DNA of 64,000 nt from Symsagittifera roscoffensis (Eukaryota > Xenacoelomorpha > Acoela > Convolutidae), in NCBI RefSeq assembly GCF_963678635.1, contig NW_026971327.1, positions 1 through 64,000 of the forward strand, read 5' to 3'. A program made the translations under genes and the position numbers. Of the stretch, positions 8,395 to 18,700 are shown in pieces; within the stretch, counting starts at the first letter, position 1, and every line of letters begins with the position of its first letter. Below the pieces are notes generated by a model. The model was not told where the DNA came from. It saw only the letters and a program-made list of their open reading frames with translations, and made no database searches.

Positions 8395-9536
8395 GTGTAT
8401 GATAATCCTGAGTATGGGTTATAAAATGTAATGTAACCAATTGTGTTTTTGGTGTATCTGTCGTATTTATATATTACTTCAGTAGTTATAAACGGTGGTG
8501 GTAGTGATTGAGCTGTTATGTTAGGTGGATTTAATGGGTAGGGATGTTGGGTAATGTTATTTAACTTAACTGTGATTTCAAATTTTAATTGTAAACTGTT
8601 TTGTTGGAGTATTTGAATATTGTGATCACGGATATCGTTGTGAATATCTTGGCGATATTGTAACCTATTAAGTGCCCAGTTATGAAGGCGGTTACTTTCT
8701 TGATGTTGTCCAAATAATGGTGGAGGTGCTGTGAATGTATTCCAATCTAATCTTAAAGGAATATTTATTGATGATTGTTCTCGATATCTGGCGTCGAGAT
8801 TATTTGGAAAATTTAAGTTAAAGGGTAGTGGTGAAAATTGGCTTATTGATGGTGTTGATGGTAGTGATAATGTTTCTGGTAGTGATGAGGATGTTGTTGT
8901 ATCCGTAGAAATATCTATGGGGTCATTGACTAAATTTGGTTCACCTTGTGTAAATGAATGTGTAGTCCAATATGGAAATCGTGATGTTTGGTTTGGGGGA
9001 TTAAAAGGATTTTCACGTATTTGTTCAGATGTTGGTGTTGAACCTAAGTAGTCTGAGGGGAGACTTGAAGTGCTTCGTTGTGAAAAAAGTGTAGGAGTTT
9101 CTGGTGTGATACCAGTGGTGTTTTCTGGAGTGGTTTGTGATGGGGATTGAGGTATATCAAAATGAACTCGGGGAGTTTGAAAATTTCTGTTTCGTCGAGG
9201 ATGTATAATTTGTCTATCTATTTCTGTTGTGTTTTGGTTTTGACTAAGGTTTCGTATTCTACTTAGTTCTTGTGGTAGTGTTGGGTAAAGATTATATGTT
9301 GGTTCACTTAGGGATGCTTGTCGTTGAACTGGTTCTAGTGGTTCAGATAAACGAGCGTGCCGTTCTTCAAAAGTGTATGGATTGTCTTGAAAAGAAATTC
9401 GTGTAGATGTTGGAGGATTTTGAGTAGTTGAAGGTGGTGTTTGGTTATCTTGGGATGATGTCGGTGAAGACTGATTCTGTGACTGTTGGGTAGCAATTTT
9501 TGATGGATTTTTGAATTGTTTCTTTAGTGGGAAGGT
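8382..9536 (-). CDS. 384-codon open frame without an ATG (unknown protein)
   Basis: Continuous minus-strand frame from just after a TAA at 9537-9539 to a TAA at 8382-8384. It has no ATG anywhere, so simple ORF searches miss it. The first ~220 codons encode a Gln/Pro/Ser/Thr-rich region (for example SPTSSQDNQTPPSTTQNPP), the last ~130 a more ordered region with WNTF, PPPLFG and repeated Gln/Ile. The codon pattern (A/C-rich third positions) matches the neighbouring ORFs. It overlaps the 62-aa ORF by 13 nt in the -1 frame and the 872-aa ORF by 13 nt. Expression would need a -1 frameshift, a non-AUG start or splicing; no standard slippery heptamer is seen in the overlap. No family recognised. Confidence 0.65.
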   Translation of the reverse strand, partial: TFPLKKQFKNPSKIATQQSQNQSSPTSSQDNQTPPSTTQNPPTSTRISFQDNPYTFEERHARLSEPLEPVQRQASLSEPTYNLYPTLPQELSRIRNLSQNQNTTEIDRQIIHPRRNRNFQTPRVHFDIPQSPSQTTPENTTGITPETPTLFSQRSTSSLPSDYLGSTPTSEQIRENPFNPPNQTSRFPYWTTHSFTQGEPNLVNDPIDISTDTTTSSSLPETLSLPSTPSISQFSPLPFNLNFPNNLDARYREQSSINIPLRLDWNTFTAPPPLFGQHQESNRLHNWALNRLQYRQDIHNDIRDHNIQILQQNSLQLKFEITVKLNNITQHPYPLNPPNITAQSLPPPFITTEVIYKYDRYTKNTIGYITFYNPYSGLSYTCIF

Positions 9537-9712
9537 TTATGTTTATTATAATATTCTTCCAAAAAAATAATTAGAAAAATTGTTGCTAGGGCAAATGTGA
9601 TGATTGCTTTCTTTATACATTTACATATTGTCAAAATGAGGAATGATAGAAATGTTATGAAAATTACAAACAATAAAAAAATATCAGTTCTACTGAAAAT
9701 TGTTCGTATCAT
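9524..9712 (-). CDS. 62-aa hydrophobic ORF of the retroelement
   Basis: Two hydrophobic stretches (about residues 11-30 and 36-51) separated by CKCIKK suggest a small two-pass membrane protein. Its ATG overlaps the TGA of the upstream 76-aa ORF as ATGA (9709-9712). Its own end overlaps the ATG-less 384-codon frame. Small size means chance cannot be excluded, but the tight overlaps on both sides argue for function. It could also be a leader whose only role is to deliver ribosomes into the next frame. Confidence 0.5.
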   Translation of the reverse strand: MIRTIFSRTDIFLLFVIFITFLSFLILTICKCIKKAIITFALATIFLIIFLEEYYNKHKPSH

Positions 9713-9939
9713 TTAGACAAGTTGTTAAAATCGTACCTGTGGATATATTCAAGGGTTTTGGAAAGTTGGAGGAATAGTTCGAGTATTGTGTAGAAAATTA
9801 AAAAAATGTTACAAAAAATGATTAAGATTATTAGAAAAGATTCAAGTAGATCAAAAAGAAATATTATAAAAGCTTCAAGTATTGAAAAAAAATGTTTAAA
9901 ATTTATAAGTATTTGAGCGACTGTTTGAGAGAAAAGCAT
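9709..9939 (-). CDS. 76-aa hydrophobic ORF, first of the 3' cassette
   Basis: Rich in Phe, Ile and Leu over residues 15-58, consistent with one or two membrane segments, then a short polar tail. It begins after a ~600-bp non-coding gap downstream of integrase, the natural place for a splice acceptor for a subgenomic mRNA. It ends in an ATGA overlap with the 62-aa ORF. A donor-like CAG|GTACGA lies inside it near 9735. No family recognised. Confidence 0.5.
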   Translation of the reverse strand: MLFSQTVAQILINFKHFFSILEAFIIFLFDLLESFLIILIIFCNIFLIFYTILELFLQLSKTLEYIHRYDFNNLSK

Positions 9940-10539
9940 TTAAGAAATGATCTCTTGGTCGAATATTTTTTGCTGTTTGAGGCGATTTTCTAGTGTGGTC
10001 GAATTATTTATTAGTTTTTTGACAAGTGGGTTGAGTTTTGTAAAAAATTGTTGGGGGCAATTTTCATGGTGACTGGGAGGTCGTCTTTTTCTTTATTTTT
10101 GTTTGTCAAATGATCCGGGGTATGGTGAGATTTTTATACTTTAGGCTAATTAAAATCTTCATTTTGTTACTTTAGGCTAAGTTATCAAATTTGTTTTGGG
10201 GGTATTCGTGGTCTGAGTTGGGGAAATATTGTTGATCTTTGGGTTATTAGATAAGGGAGGGGTACGGTATTATGGTGATGTTTATTTTAGCTGTCAAGTT
10301 GGAGTGGTTTGCTTATTTTTGACCTGGAGGTTGTAAAGTTATAGTTAGAGATGTGCCTGGAGTTCTAGATTATTCGTCTAATTGGTCTTAGTTTGAGTTA
10401 GAGAAAGTGGCGGATTGGATGAATCCTATTGGTCTATTTTGAACTAGAATTATTGCGTACTTGTGAGCATGTTATTTTGAAAAAATGAAATGAAAATTGT
10501 TACGGAGGTTTCAAGATTGTGAAGTATAAAATCTTAAAA
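9940..10539 (-). other. Non-coding gap between integrase and the 3' cassette
   Basis: About 600 bp with no supported ORF. By position it is likely to hold the acceptor site for a spliced 3'-cassette mRNA; several pyrimidine tracts followed by AG exist in the transcribed sense but none stands out. Confidence 0.4.
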
Positions 10540-12045
10540 TTACTTTTTAAATTCTACTTTCTTTAATATTTTAGATTGAGGGATGAACATTTTGTAGTTT
10601 TTACGTGGTTGATTTCGGAGTCTTGTTGTTTTTCTATGTTCTGATTTGTCTATTTCTTCTTGGGGTATTATTTGTTCGGTCATTTTTCTATTTTTTCTTT
10701 GTTTTGGAGATTCTTTATGGTTTTGTGTATTGTTTTTGGTGGCGGTTGGTTTTGTGTTTTGATTTTCGGTGGGGTTATCATTTTGTTCTGTGTTTTTCAG
10801 ATGTGGTTCATTTTGAATGATTTTTAATCCTGTGAAAGAATATAATTGGGTTAATTCGCGGAGTGCGTATTCTTTTGGGTAATAAGGTAATAGGTTGTTT
10901 CGATGTTGAACGATTTCTTTTTTGTTTGAGTCGGTAATTTTATATGTGACATCAGTGGGTTTTGCAATTATTTGGTAGGGTCCTTTTCGGAGGGGTTGTA
11001 ATTTTTTAGAAATTCCTTTTTGAGTATTAAAATTAGGTATTAAAACAAATGTTCCAATTTTTAAATCGGAAGCTGGTGTAAAACGTGAATTGATTTGTTC
11101 ATTTATGTTCTGTCTTTGTAATAACTTTTTCGTTATTTTTTGGTAAATTTCATTGTGTTTCTTATCTCTATTTAAAATCCATTCGGTGTGTGTACCGGAG
11201 GCTAATTTAAGAATTTGTGGGTGATGAAAATGATCTTCGTCGTGTGTATGTAAAGGTAGGTTATAACAAATTGAGTCTTTAGTTGGTTGACAATAACCTT
11301 GTGCGTTTTTATGGGAATTTGCTGTAAACATTATTGGTTTGCGTGGCTTTTGGTTGAAAACCATTTCATATGGTGACATTCCTAAAGTTGTTGTGATTTG
11401 TGAATTATATGCTAAGGGAAATAATTTTACATCTGCTGACCATTCGGTATATTTTGTATCATTTCCGTTGATGATACATCTAAGATATTCTTGTAGTGAA
11501 CGGTTCATACCTTCGACTAAACCGTTTGTCCAAGGTGCATGAGATGTACGTGGTTTGTGTTTAATGTTGTATAAATGACATAGTGTTATTATTTCATTAT
11601 TTATGAATTCTGTACCGTTGTCTGTAACTAAAATTTCTGGTAGTCCGAATTTTGCTATCCAGTGTTCATAGAGTGTTGTGTAAGCGTAATAAGCGTTACA
11701 ATGTGGTACTGGGTTAAGTGCTACATAATGTGTAAATGCGTCAACAATTACCATAATGTAGGAGTTTCCTTCTGATGAGGGTGAAATTGGTCCTTTAGTA
11801 TCAAATGAGATACGATGGTTAAAGTACAAACTTTGTCCTTTAAAATCTTGTTTTTGTGCTATTTGTTTTTGATTTGGGTAAGGTTTATTCAGTTGACATA
11901 CTATACAATCATTGCATAGTACTTTTATCCAAATCGGTGCATTTGGGAAGTAAAAATTTTGTATAAAATTTGAATATGTTTTTTCTGATCCAGAGTGTCC
12001 TTTAATATTTTGTGTATGTGAAATATTAAAAGCTATAAGAATCAT
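10540..12045 (-). CDS. Retroelement integrase (open frame extends upstream to 12720)
   Basis: Integrates the cDNA into the host genome. Numbered from the Met at 12045: HHCC zinc-binding module H10, H17, C47, C50; catalytic D82, D142 and E178 with 35 residues between the last two; and a GPY-type motif (RKGPYQIIAK) towards the C-terminus, followed by a Lys/Asn/Gln-rich tail. The HHCC motif starts only ten residues after this Met, so the Met is probably internal. The frame is open and the same as gag-pol right up to the UGA at 12721-12723, giving 225 further codons upstream (12046-12720). Integrase is therefore probably made as the C-terminal part of a readthrough product, or this copy carries a nonsense mutation. 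Confidence 0.95.
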   Translation of the reverse strand: MILIAFNISHTQNIKGHSGSEKTYSNFIQNFYFPNAPIWIKVLCNDCIVCQLNKPYPNQKQIAQKQDFKGQSLYFNHRISFDTKGPISPSSEGNSYIMVIVDAFTHYVALNPVPHCNAYYAYTTLYEHWIAKFGLPEILVTDNGTEFINNEIITLCHLYNIKHKPRTSHAPWTNGLVEGMNRSLQEYLRCIINGNDTKYTEWSADVKLFPLAYNSQITTTLGMSPYEMVFNQKPRKPIMFTANSHKNAQGYCQPTKDSICYNLPLHTHDEDHFHHPQILKLASGTHTEWILNRDKKHNEIYQKITKKLLQRQNINEQINSRFTPASDLKIGTFVLIPNFNTQKGISKKLQPLRKGPYQIIAKPTDVTYKITDSNKKEIVQHRNNLLPYYPKEYALRELTQLYSFTGLKIIQNEPHLKNTEQNDNPTENQNTKPTATKNNTQNHKESPKQRKNRKMTEQIIPQEEIDKSEHRKTTRLRNQPRKNYKMFIPQSKILKKVEFKK

Positions 12046-12720
12046 ACTTATAGGGAGACAGGGAACTGTAGATTCATTTAGGTTATACTCTAAAAGGTCT
12101 GTTTTTTCGTTAATTGTTGTGTTGTTAAATTTGCGAAAGTATCGGAGGAGTGTTTTGTTTCCTAGAATGGTTGAATCTGCTTTGATAGGTTTAGTTTTAT
12201 ATTTGTGCCATGATTTCAGTTGTCGAATTATTGGGTCAAGATTTTGATATTGTTTCAGTGTTGAAATTGTAATTGTTTCTGTTGGGGGGAGGAAAATGTT
12301 TTCGATTTCTAATTTAGATAAGGGTATTGTATCAAGTGGGTCATGGAGGTCAAAAACTTGATTTATTGTGTATTTTGAATCATTTGTTTGTGGTCCTGAT
12401 AAATTTATTTTATCAGTTAAATCTTCTTTTTCGATTAGTGGAAAATGGTCTTTCTTAGGTAGGTGTTGTTTTGTTCGTTTTTGTTGGGTGTTACTTTTTA
12501 TCCATTGAGAATATGGGATTGGTTTGAAGGTTGATGTTCCAAGTAAATCAACTTCATAATGATTATTTTGACAATCTAAATAAAGTGGGAAATGTTGTAA
12601 ATTATTTATTTGTGATTGTTCAATATCAGTTTTAACTGCATATTTGCATTCTAATCGAGGTGATGTTTCGTTTTCTGCAAGGTAGAATTTTATGTTTTTG
12701 GGTATTTCAACTGTTGTTTT

Positions 12721-12723
12721 TCA
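12721..12723 (-). other. In-frame UGA between RNase H and integrase
   Basis: The gag-pol ORF ends at this single UGA. Reading the same frame onward is open for 225 codons and then continues through the complete integrase. The context is ACA UGA AAA, not the classic UGA-CUA readthrough context. Either programmed readthrough or a recent nonsense mutation. Confidence 0.85.
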
Positions 12724-15700
12724 TGTAAGTAATTCAGGTGGTGTATTTCGACTTAAGGTGTCTGGTAATGCAAGATTTTTTCCTGCAGTCCAAACTATAT
12801 GTAAGTTTGGAAACTTCATTAGAATTAATTGAAATCTGTAAACTCGGTGGTTTGGGTTAGATTTTTGTGTGAAAAGAAAAATGATTGGTTTGTGGTCTGT
12901 AAATAAAACTGTGGGATGTTTTGATCCAAGTATCAGAAATTCATATTCTGTCAGTGTATATATTATGGCTGTACATTCTCTCATTAGGGTTGAGAGTCGT
13001 AGCTCTGCTTGAGTGAATAATCGGGAGTTTGCTGATATAAGGTTCATTTTGTTTGTACCATTATGTGATTGTAATAATGCTGCGCCGATGCCAAAGTTCG
13101 AAGCATCGCACATTGCATAAAATGGTTGATTTGAGTCTGGAATTGTGTTTGAAATTTGTTCAGTTAAAAGTTTCTTTATTTCTTCAAATCGTGTTTGATG
13201 TTCTGTGTTCCATTCAAAATTATTTTGTTGTCTAAGGATGTTATAAAATGGTCGTAGATATAATTGCATTTTATAAACATATTTACTTAAAAAGTTTAAC
13301 ATTCCAAGGAATTCTTGGATTTTCTTTTTATTTGTTGGTGGTTGAAGTTTTTGAATAGCGTCAATGCGTGATTTCAGTGGAGTGATTGTTTTTCTTTCTA
13401 TGTTATGTCCTAAGAATTTAACTCTTGTTAAAAAGAAGTGTGATTTATCGGGGGCGGCCTTCAGATTTTCGTTCTGAAGTATTTGGTGATATTTTTCTAA
13501 AACGTTGAACATTTCGTCTTTTGTTTGTGATTGCATAAAAACATCGTCTAGATAGGTGATTGCATTTTTCTTGAGTATTAGTGGTCTAAAAATTTTGCTC
13601 ATAAAAGCTGAAAATGCTGCTGGTCCTATGGATATTCCATAGAATAAGCGGTTGAATTCATATTGTTGGTTTCCGATAACAAATTGTGTTAAACGTCGTG
13701 ATTGTTCATCTAGTGGCATTTGATTGTATGCACTATTCATATCGGCGGTTGTAAAGTATTTGCCATTTATTTTTGTTAAAATAACTTGTATTGGTTCAAT
13801 GGGCCAATTACATTTTGATTCATCTATGAGTGAATTGAGATATCTAGCGTCGAGAACGATTTTTAATGATTCTCCTTTAGCTAGAATGATAACGGGGTTG
13901 ATGAATGTGTTGCCTTTTGGTTGTTCTTCTTTATTAACTGGTGATATAATATTGTATTGTTCTAAAATATCGAGTAATCTGTTTACTTTATCATGTAAGT
14001 GAATTGGTACTTTACTTGCTCTCTGTTTTTTGAAAACTGCGTCTGGTTTTAACGGGAGATGTAGTGATGAACTGATTTTTCCAACATCGAATTTTGATGT
14101 TGCATAGACTGATGAATATTTAATTAGCTGTTTGGCTAATTTTTCGAATTCGTCTTGTGTTATTTGTGAATGTTGGAAATTAAACATTGTTAAAAATTTC
14201 TGTTGGTCTGCTGTGTAGTTACTTATGTTGAATGTAGGTTTGAAATATGGAGTTTTTGTGAAATAATCCGTATTTCTGTTTTCGTTACTTATTATATTAT
14301 TTATAGATAATTCTTCATTAAGAATTGTAGATTGGCAAATATCTAGTAATTGGAGTATATTATTTACGCGATAGGCTTTTTCGTGTATTGGTGATATTGT
14401 AGCGTTGGTTTCACAATATCCTAAAAGTCCTAAAGGTAATGTTACTTGGTAAGGTGTATTGTTATAAACATGTAAGGAAATAATATCTGAATTCGAATTT
14501 TTCAAATATTTTATTGAAGAGATTGTGATTTTGAAAAATTTATGAATAGGTTTGAATTCAAAATCTGACATATAAAATTTTTGTTTGTTTTGTTCTTTAT
14601 CATATTGGTGAACTTGTTTGATTGAAAAATTATAGATGTTTCCTGATAGTGGTTTCAGGTGTTTTCTTTGTTGGTTAAATATCGGATAAAATTTTGAAAA
14701 GAATGGTGGTTGTTTATTTAATCTTTGAAAAAATGTTAAGGATGTTTCTTTTGTTTTTGTATATTTATCTTTGATTAATATTTTACTATTTAGTATGTTA
14801 ATTGTTGGTATATACTTCGAAATAAATGGTATTCCAATGATATTATATTTAATATCAGTGATATGAAATATTTGTTTAAATGGCTTATTTAAAATTTTGC
14901 TTTGCTCCATTGTTCTGGTAGGGAGGAGAAATAATTGGATTTTTCCGTAGTTTATCAATGTTGATCCTTGTGCTGTTGCTAACTTACTGGAGGTTTCGAG
15001 AGGTGTTAGCTTCGGATGTAAAGTTTTTATTTCATTCCATGTGGGAATGTTTATTATGTTTGATTCTGCTCCTGAATCAATTAAAAAATCTATTTCAAGG
15101 TCTGGTGGTTGAAATTCTTTATTTCTTGGGCTTTCTAAGAGAAATGGTATTGTCCAAATTTTTTCTTTGGGTTGTTCTTTTTGTATATTTTGATAAATGT
15201 GGTTTGTATTCAAGCATTTTGTTTTGGTATTTTTATTGGTTTGATTTGTAGTGTTTATCTCATTTGTTTCTTGCGTCGTTGGTGTGGAATTTATGGGTGT
15301 AGTGTAATTATTTTGAAGAAATTCTGATTGATTTTCATATATATGTGATGGAAAGGGTTGTTCATATATGACAGATTCATAGTCATTTTCGACTTTTATC
15401 ATATTGATAGCAAGAGTGTTTTCAGTATCACTTTCTGAATCTGATGATGTACAGTTTATTTGATTGAGTTGTAACGTATCAGTTACTGTGTCATCAATAC
15501 CTGGAGGGTCTGATGTTGTTTCTGGGTTAGCTTGTACTTGATTGATTTGTCTTTGATGTTTAGGTGTACTGCTTCTGTGACGATTATTAGAATTATTATA
15601 GTTATTATTATTCCTATGTGGTGATTGGGAATAATTTCTATAACGATTATTATAACTTGGGTGTCGATTTTGTGAATTATTTCGCGATCTGTTTTGGTAA

Positions 15701-18700
15701 TTATTGTTTGGTCTGTTATAGTTCGATCTATTATATGAGTTATTCCTTGATCGATTGTTCGGGTAATTCTGGTTTCGGTTGTTTGAATAACTTCTATTTC
15801 GATTATAGGAGTAGTTTCTATTCCTATTGTATGATGAATTTCGTGATTGGTTGTTTGGATAGTAGTTATTTCTTGATTGGGAATTAGATCTAGAAACAAA
15901 TCGTTGTGTATTTGAATTTGATCTGGAGTAGTTATTTCTACTATTTGGTCTATTGTAGTGATTTTGTGATGGATTATACGTGTTTCTTCGTTCTGGTGAT
16001 CTTCCTCTATAACTTGAGTTATATGGTGATTGATTTCTTGTATAATTTGTATTGTTCGGGAGTGGTTTTCCTGAACTGTTGTTGCTGTGAACTGTTTTGT
16101 TCGGTAGATTTTGATCTTTTTTCATGTATTGATAGAATGATTTATTTGGTTCTTTGTATTTTTGAGGTTTATTTTGACTATCTTGCTGTTTTTGTCTACA
16201 TTCGGAAATACTATGTCCGTATCGGCGGCAATAATTACACCATTTTTTAAAAGATGGTTTGCCTTTAAAGTTCGGGTTCTTTTCGTAAATATTGAGTATT
16301 TCAGTGATTTTTTCGACGAGGTCTGTTTCTGATTCCTGTATATTATTAATATTAGTGGGAGTCGTTTCAATTCTGTTAACGTATTGTAATTTCAGATTTT
16401 CCGTTTCTTCTAGTTTCATCGTGATTTCTGCTTGTTCTAATTTGTCTACTAGTTTTCGAAAATCTAAATCGGGTTCTCGAATTGAAGAAGGATGGGATGC
16501 TCTCTTTTTTATTGCTATTTTCCGTAATTGTGGTGTTAAGGTCATCATTAAGATTTCTGTCATCTTTGTGTTTTTATAGTCATGTGTATTTAGTGAATAT
16601 GCTTTTCGAACTAGTGTTTCGATTCGTACTGCTATTTGCTTGATGGTTTCGTTTGGTAATCTACGAATTTCATTACATAAAACTCTTTGTTGTTGTTTGT
16701 TTCTTTCGGAGTCAAACATTTTTGAAAATTCTTGTGTAAATCTTTTCCAGTTTGATTTTATTTCTAGAGGTAGTACTGAAAACCATTTTTGGGCTGCGCC
16801 ATCTAAGGTTGTTTGTATCAACGCTGTGCGTCGATGTATCCAATTTTGATGTAGTGGCGTGTTAATTGGTTCAGGTCCTATGTTTAAAATCAAATTTGCT
16901 GTTACTGCATTTAAGTAATCTTCTACAGAGTATTCAGGGTCTGTTCCTGTGAAGACCATTAAAGGTTTATTTGATGTTATCGATGATCCACCCATAAGGT
17001 ATGGATTCATTGTCATTTGTAATGATTCTGCTGCATTTGGCATTTGAGAAAAATTTGAAAGTTGGTTTCTTGTTATTTCATGTTGTTGAAGATAATATGG
17101 GAGTGGTATTTCATTTTGCATTTGTGATGGTTGATACGAGTGTGCAGTCATTGGATTTTGTTGTTGAATTGGTTGAAAAGATTGTGTATTAATTGGATTT
17201 TGTTGTTGAATTGGTTGTTGATGTTGTGCATCTATCGGTTGTGGAGAAAAATTTCTATGATTTGTACGTGTTTTCTGTATTCCTTGTCTGCGATATTCTT
17301 GAGTATTTTGTGCAAATATATCTGGTTGTAAGAACTCATCATCTGAGGATAAATAATCCATTTGATAAGATGTTTGTTTTTTATTTTTATTTTGTTGAAA
17401 AAATGGGTAATTTTCACTGCGATCCTGTGGAGGATTTGGTTGAAAATTTTTGGAATTATATTGGGCCGTTGGGTTATCCCAGTTTCGAGGTTTTGCATAT
17501 TGATTAAAATTCCTTTGTGGTTGATAATTTGTTTTTGATGGATGTGTATAATTATAATTATGGTCTGCAAAGTTGTTTCTAGTGAATGTTTTACGTGTTT
17601 TTGATGGTATTGTCATGGGTCTGTATGTTTGGTAATCCATATGTGAATGTTTAGGAGCAACCGAAGGTTTAACGGTTGATTGTAAGGTTACCTGTGTTTG
17701 TGAAGGATTTGTATTTCTTGGTGTTGTTAAATTTGGGCGTATTGGTGAAATACTTTGTTGTGTAGTTGTTGTGTGTACAATTTCTTCATTTATGAAGTGT
17801 GATGGTGTCTGGATATCTTGTTGAGTAAGATTCCTAGTTCCATTGAGGTTTTCGTTGTGTATGACTGTAGAGTTTAAACTATTATTTTGTGTATCGGGTA
17901 AAAATGTATTATAGTTTAATGGTGTTGCATCAATTGTTAATGGTATTACTCTTACGTAATCTCTTATGTAAGATATTGTACCTATTGCTTGACTTGAGAT
18001 TGATTGTGGAAAGCTTATAAATGCGGGATGAGACCATTCGGGGTCCCAAACATAATCTGATTGTTCTGTGATAGCGGTATCATCGTTCGAATTTTGGGGT
18101 CTAAAATTTTTTCTTGCTTGTGCAATTAAATCAATATTGTGTGTGAAATAATCTATTATGAACCATGCCAAAATTTTTTGTAAATCGTGTTTGGTATGTT
18201 GTGAAACGTCGTCTTTCGTGAAATTTTCTTTAATGATGTTTAAATAACTAGAGAGTAGTGTAATTTCATGTCGTACTTTCAAATGTTTGGATGTTTCTGT
18301 CGGTGAGACATTTGTTAGTGGGAGTTCATTTTCTAATATCGAAATATAACTATATATTATTGCGAAAACTTCATTGGTGAATATGGAGTTTGCTCTTTGT
18401 GAGTTATGGTATTGGATGCTTTTTATATATTCTGAAAAAACTTTTGAAAATTCTAAATCAAGATCGTCTGTTTGAATAGTATATGTTCTATTATTATGGT
18501 TTGGGGAAGTGAATTCTATAGAGTAGATTCCATACTGCTGTGTTATGTTGCATATATCTTTTAGATAGTGATCTATGATTTGTCTTTTGATTTTTACATC
18601 GGGGAACTCTGTTTTACATGGACTGATTCCGGGTTCAAATAAATTTACGAGTAAATTTTGACAAAATATGTGTTGTCCTCTATCAGTATCTGCGTCTACT

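Noticed and set aside
10605..10820. Plus-strand ORFs across the retroelement (for example 10605-10820, 8731-9051, 15618-15887)
   Set aside because: They are antisense shadows of the minus-strand coding frames and have no features of their own.
15483..15899. Minus-strand 138-aa Ile/Thr-rich ORF
   Set aside because: A second-frame reading of the repetitive Asn/Arg/Ser tract in gag-pol.
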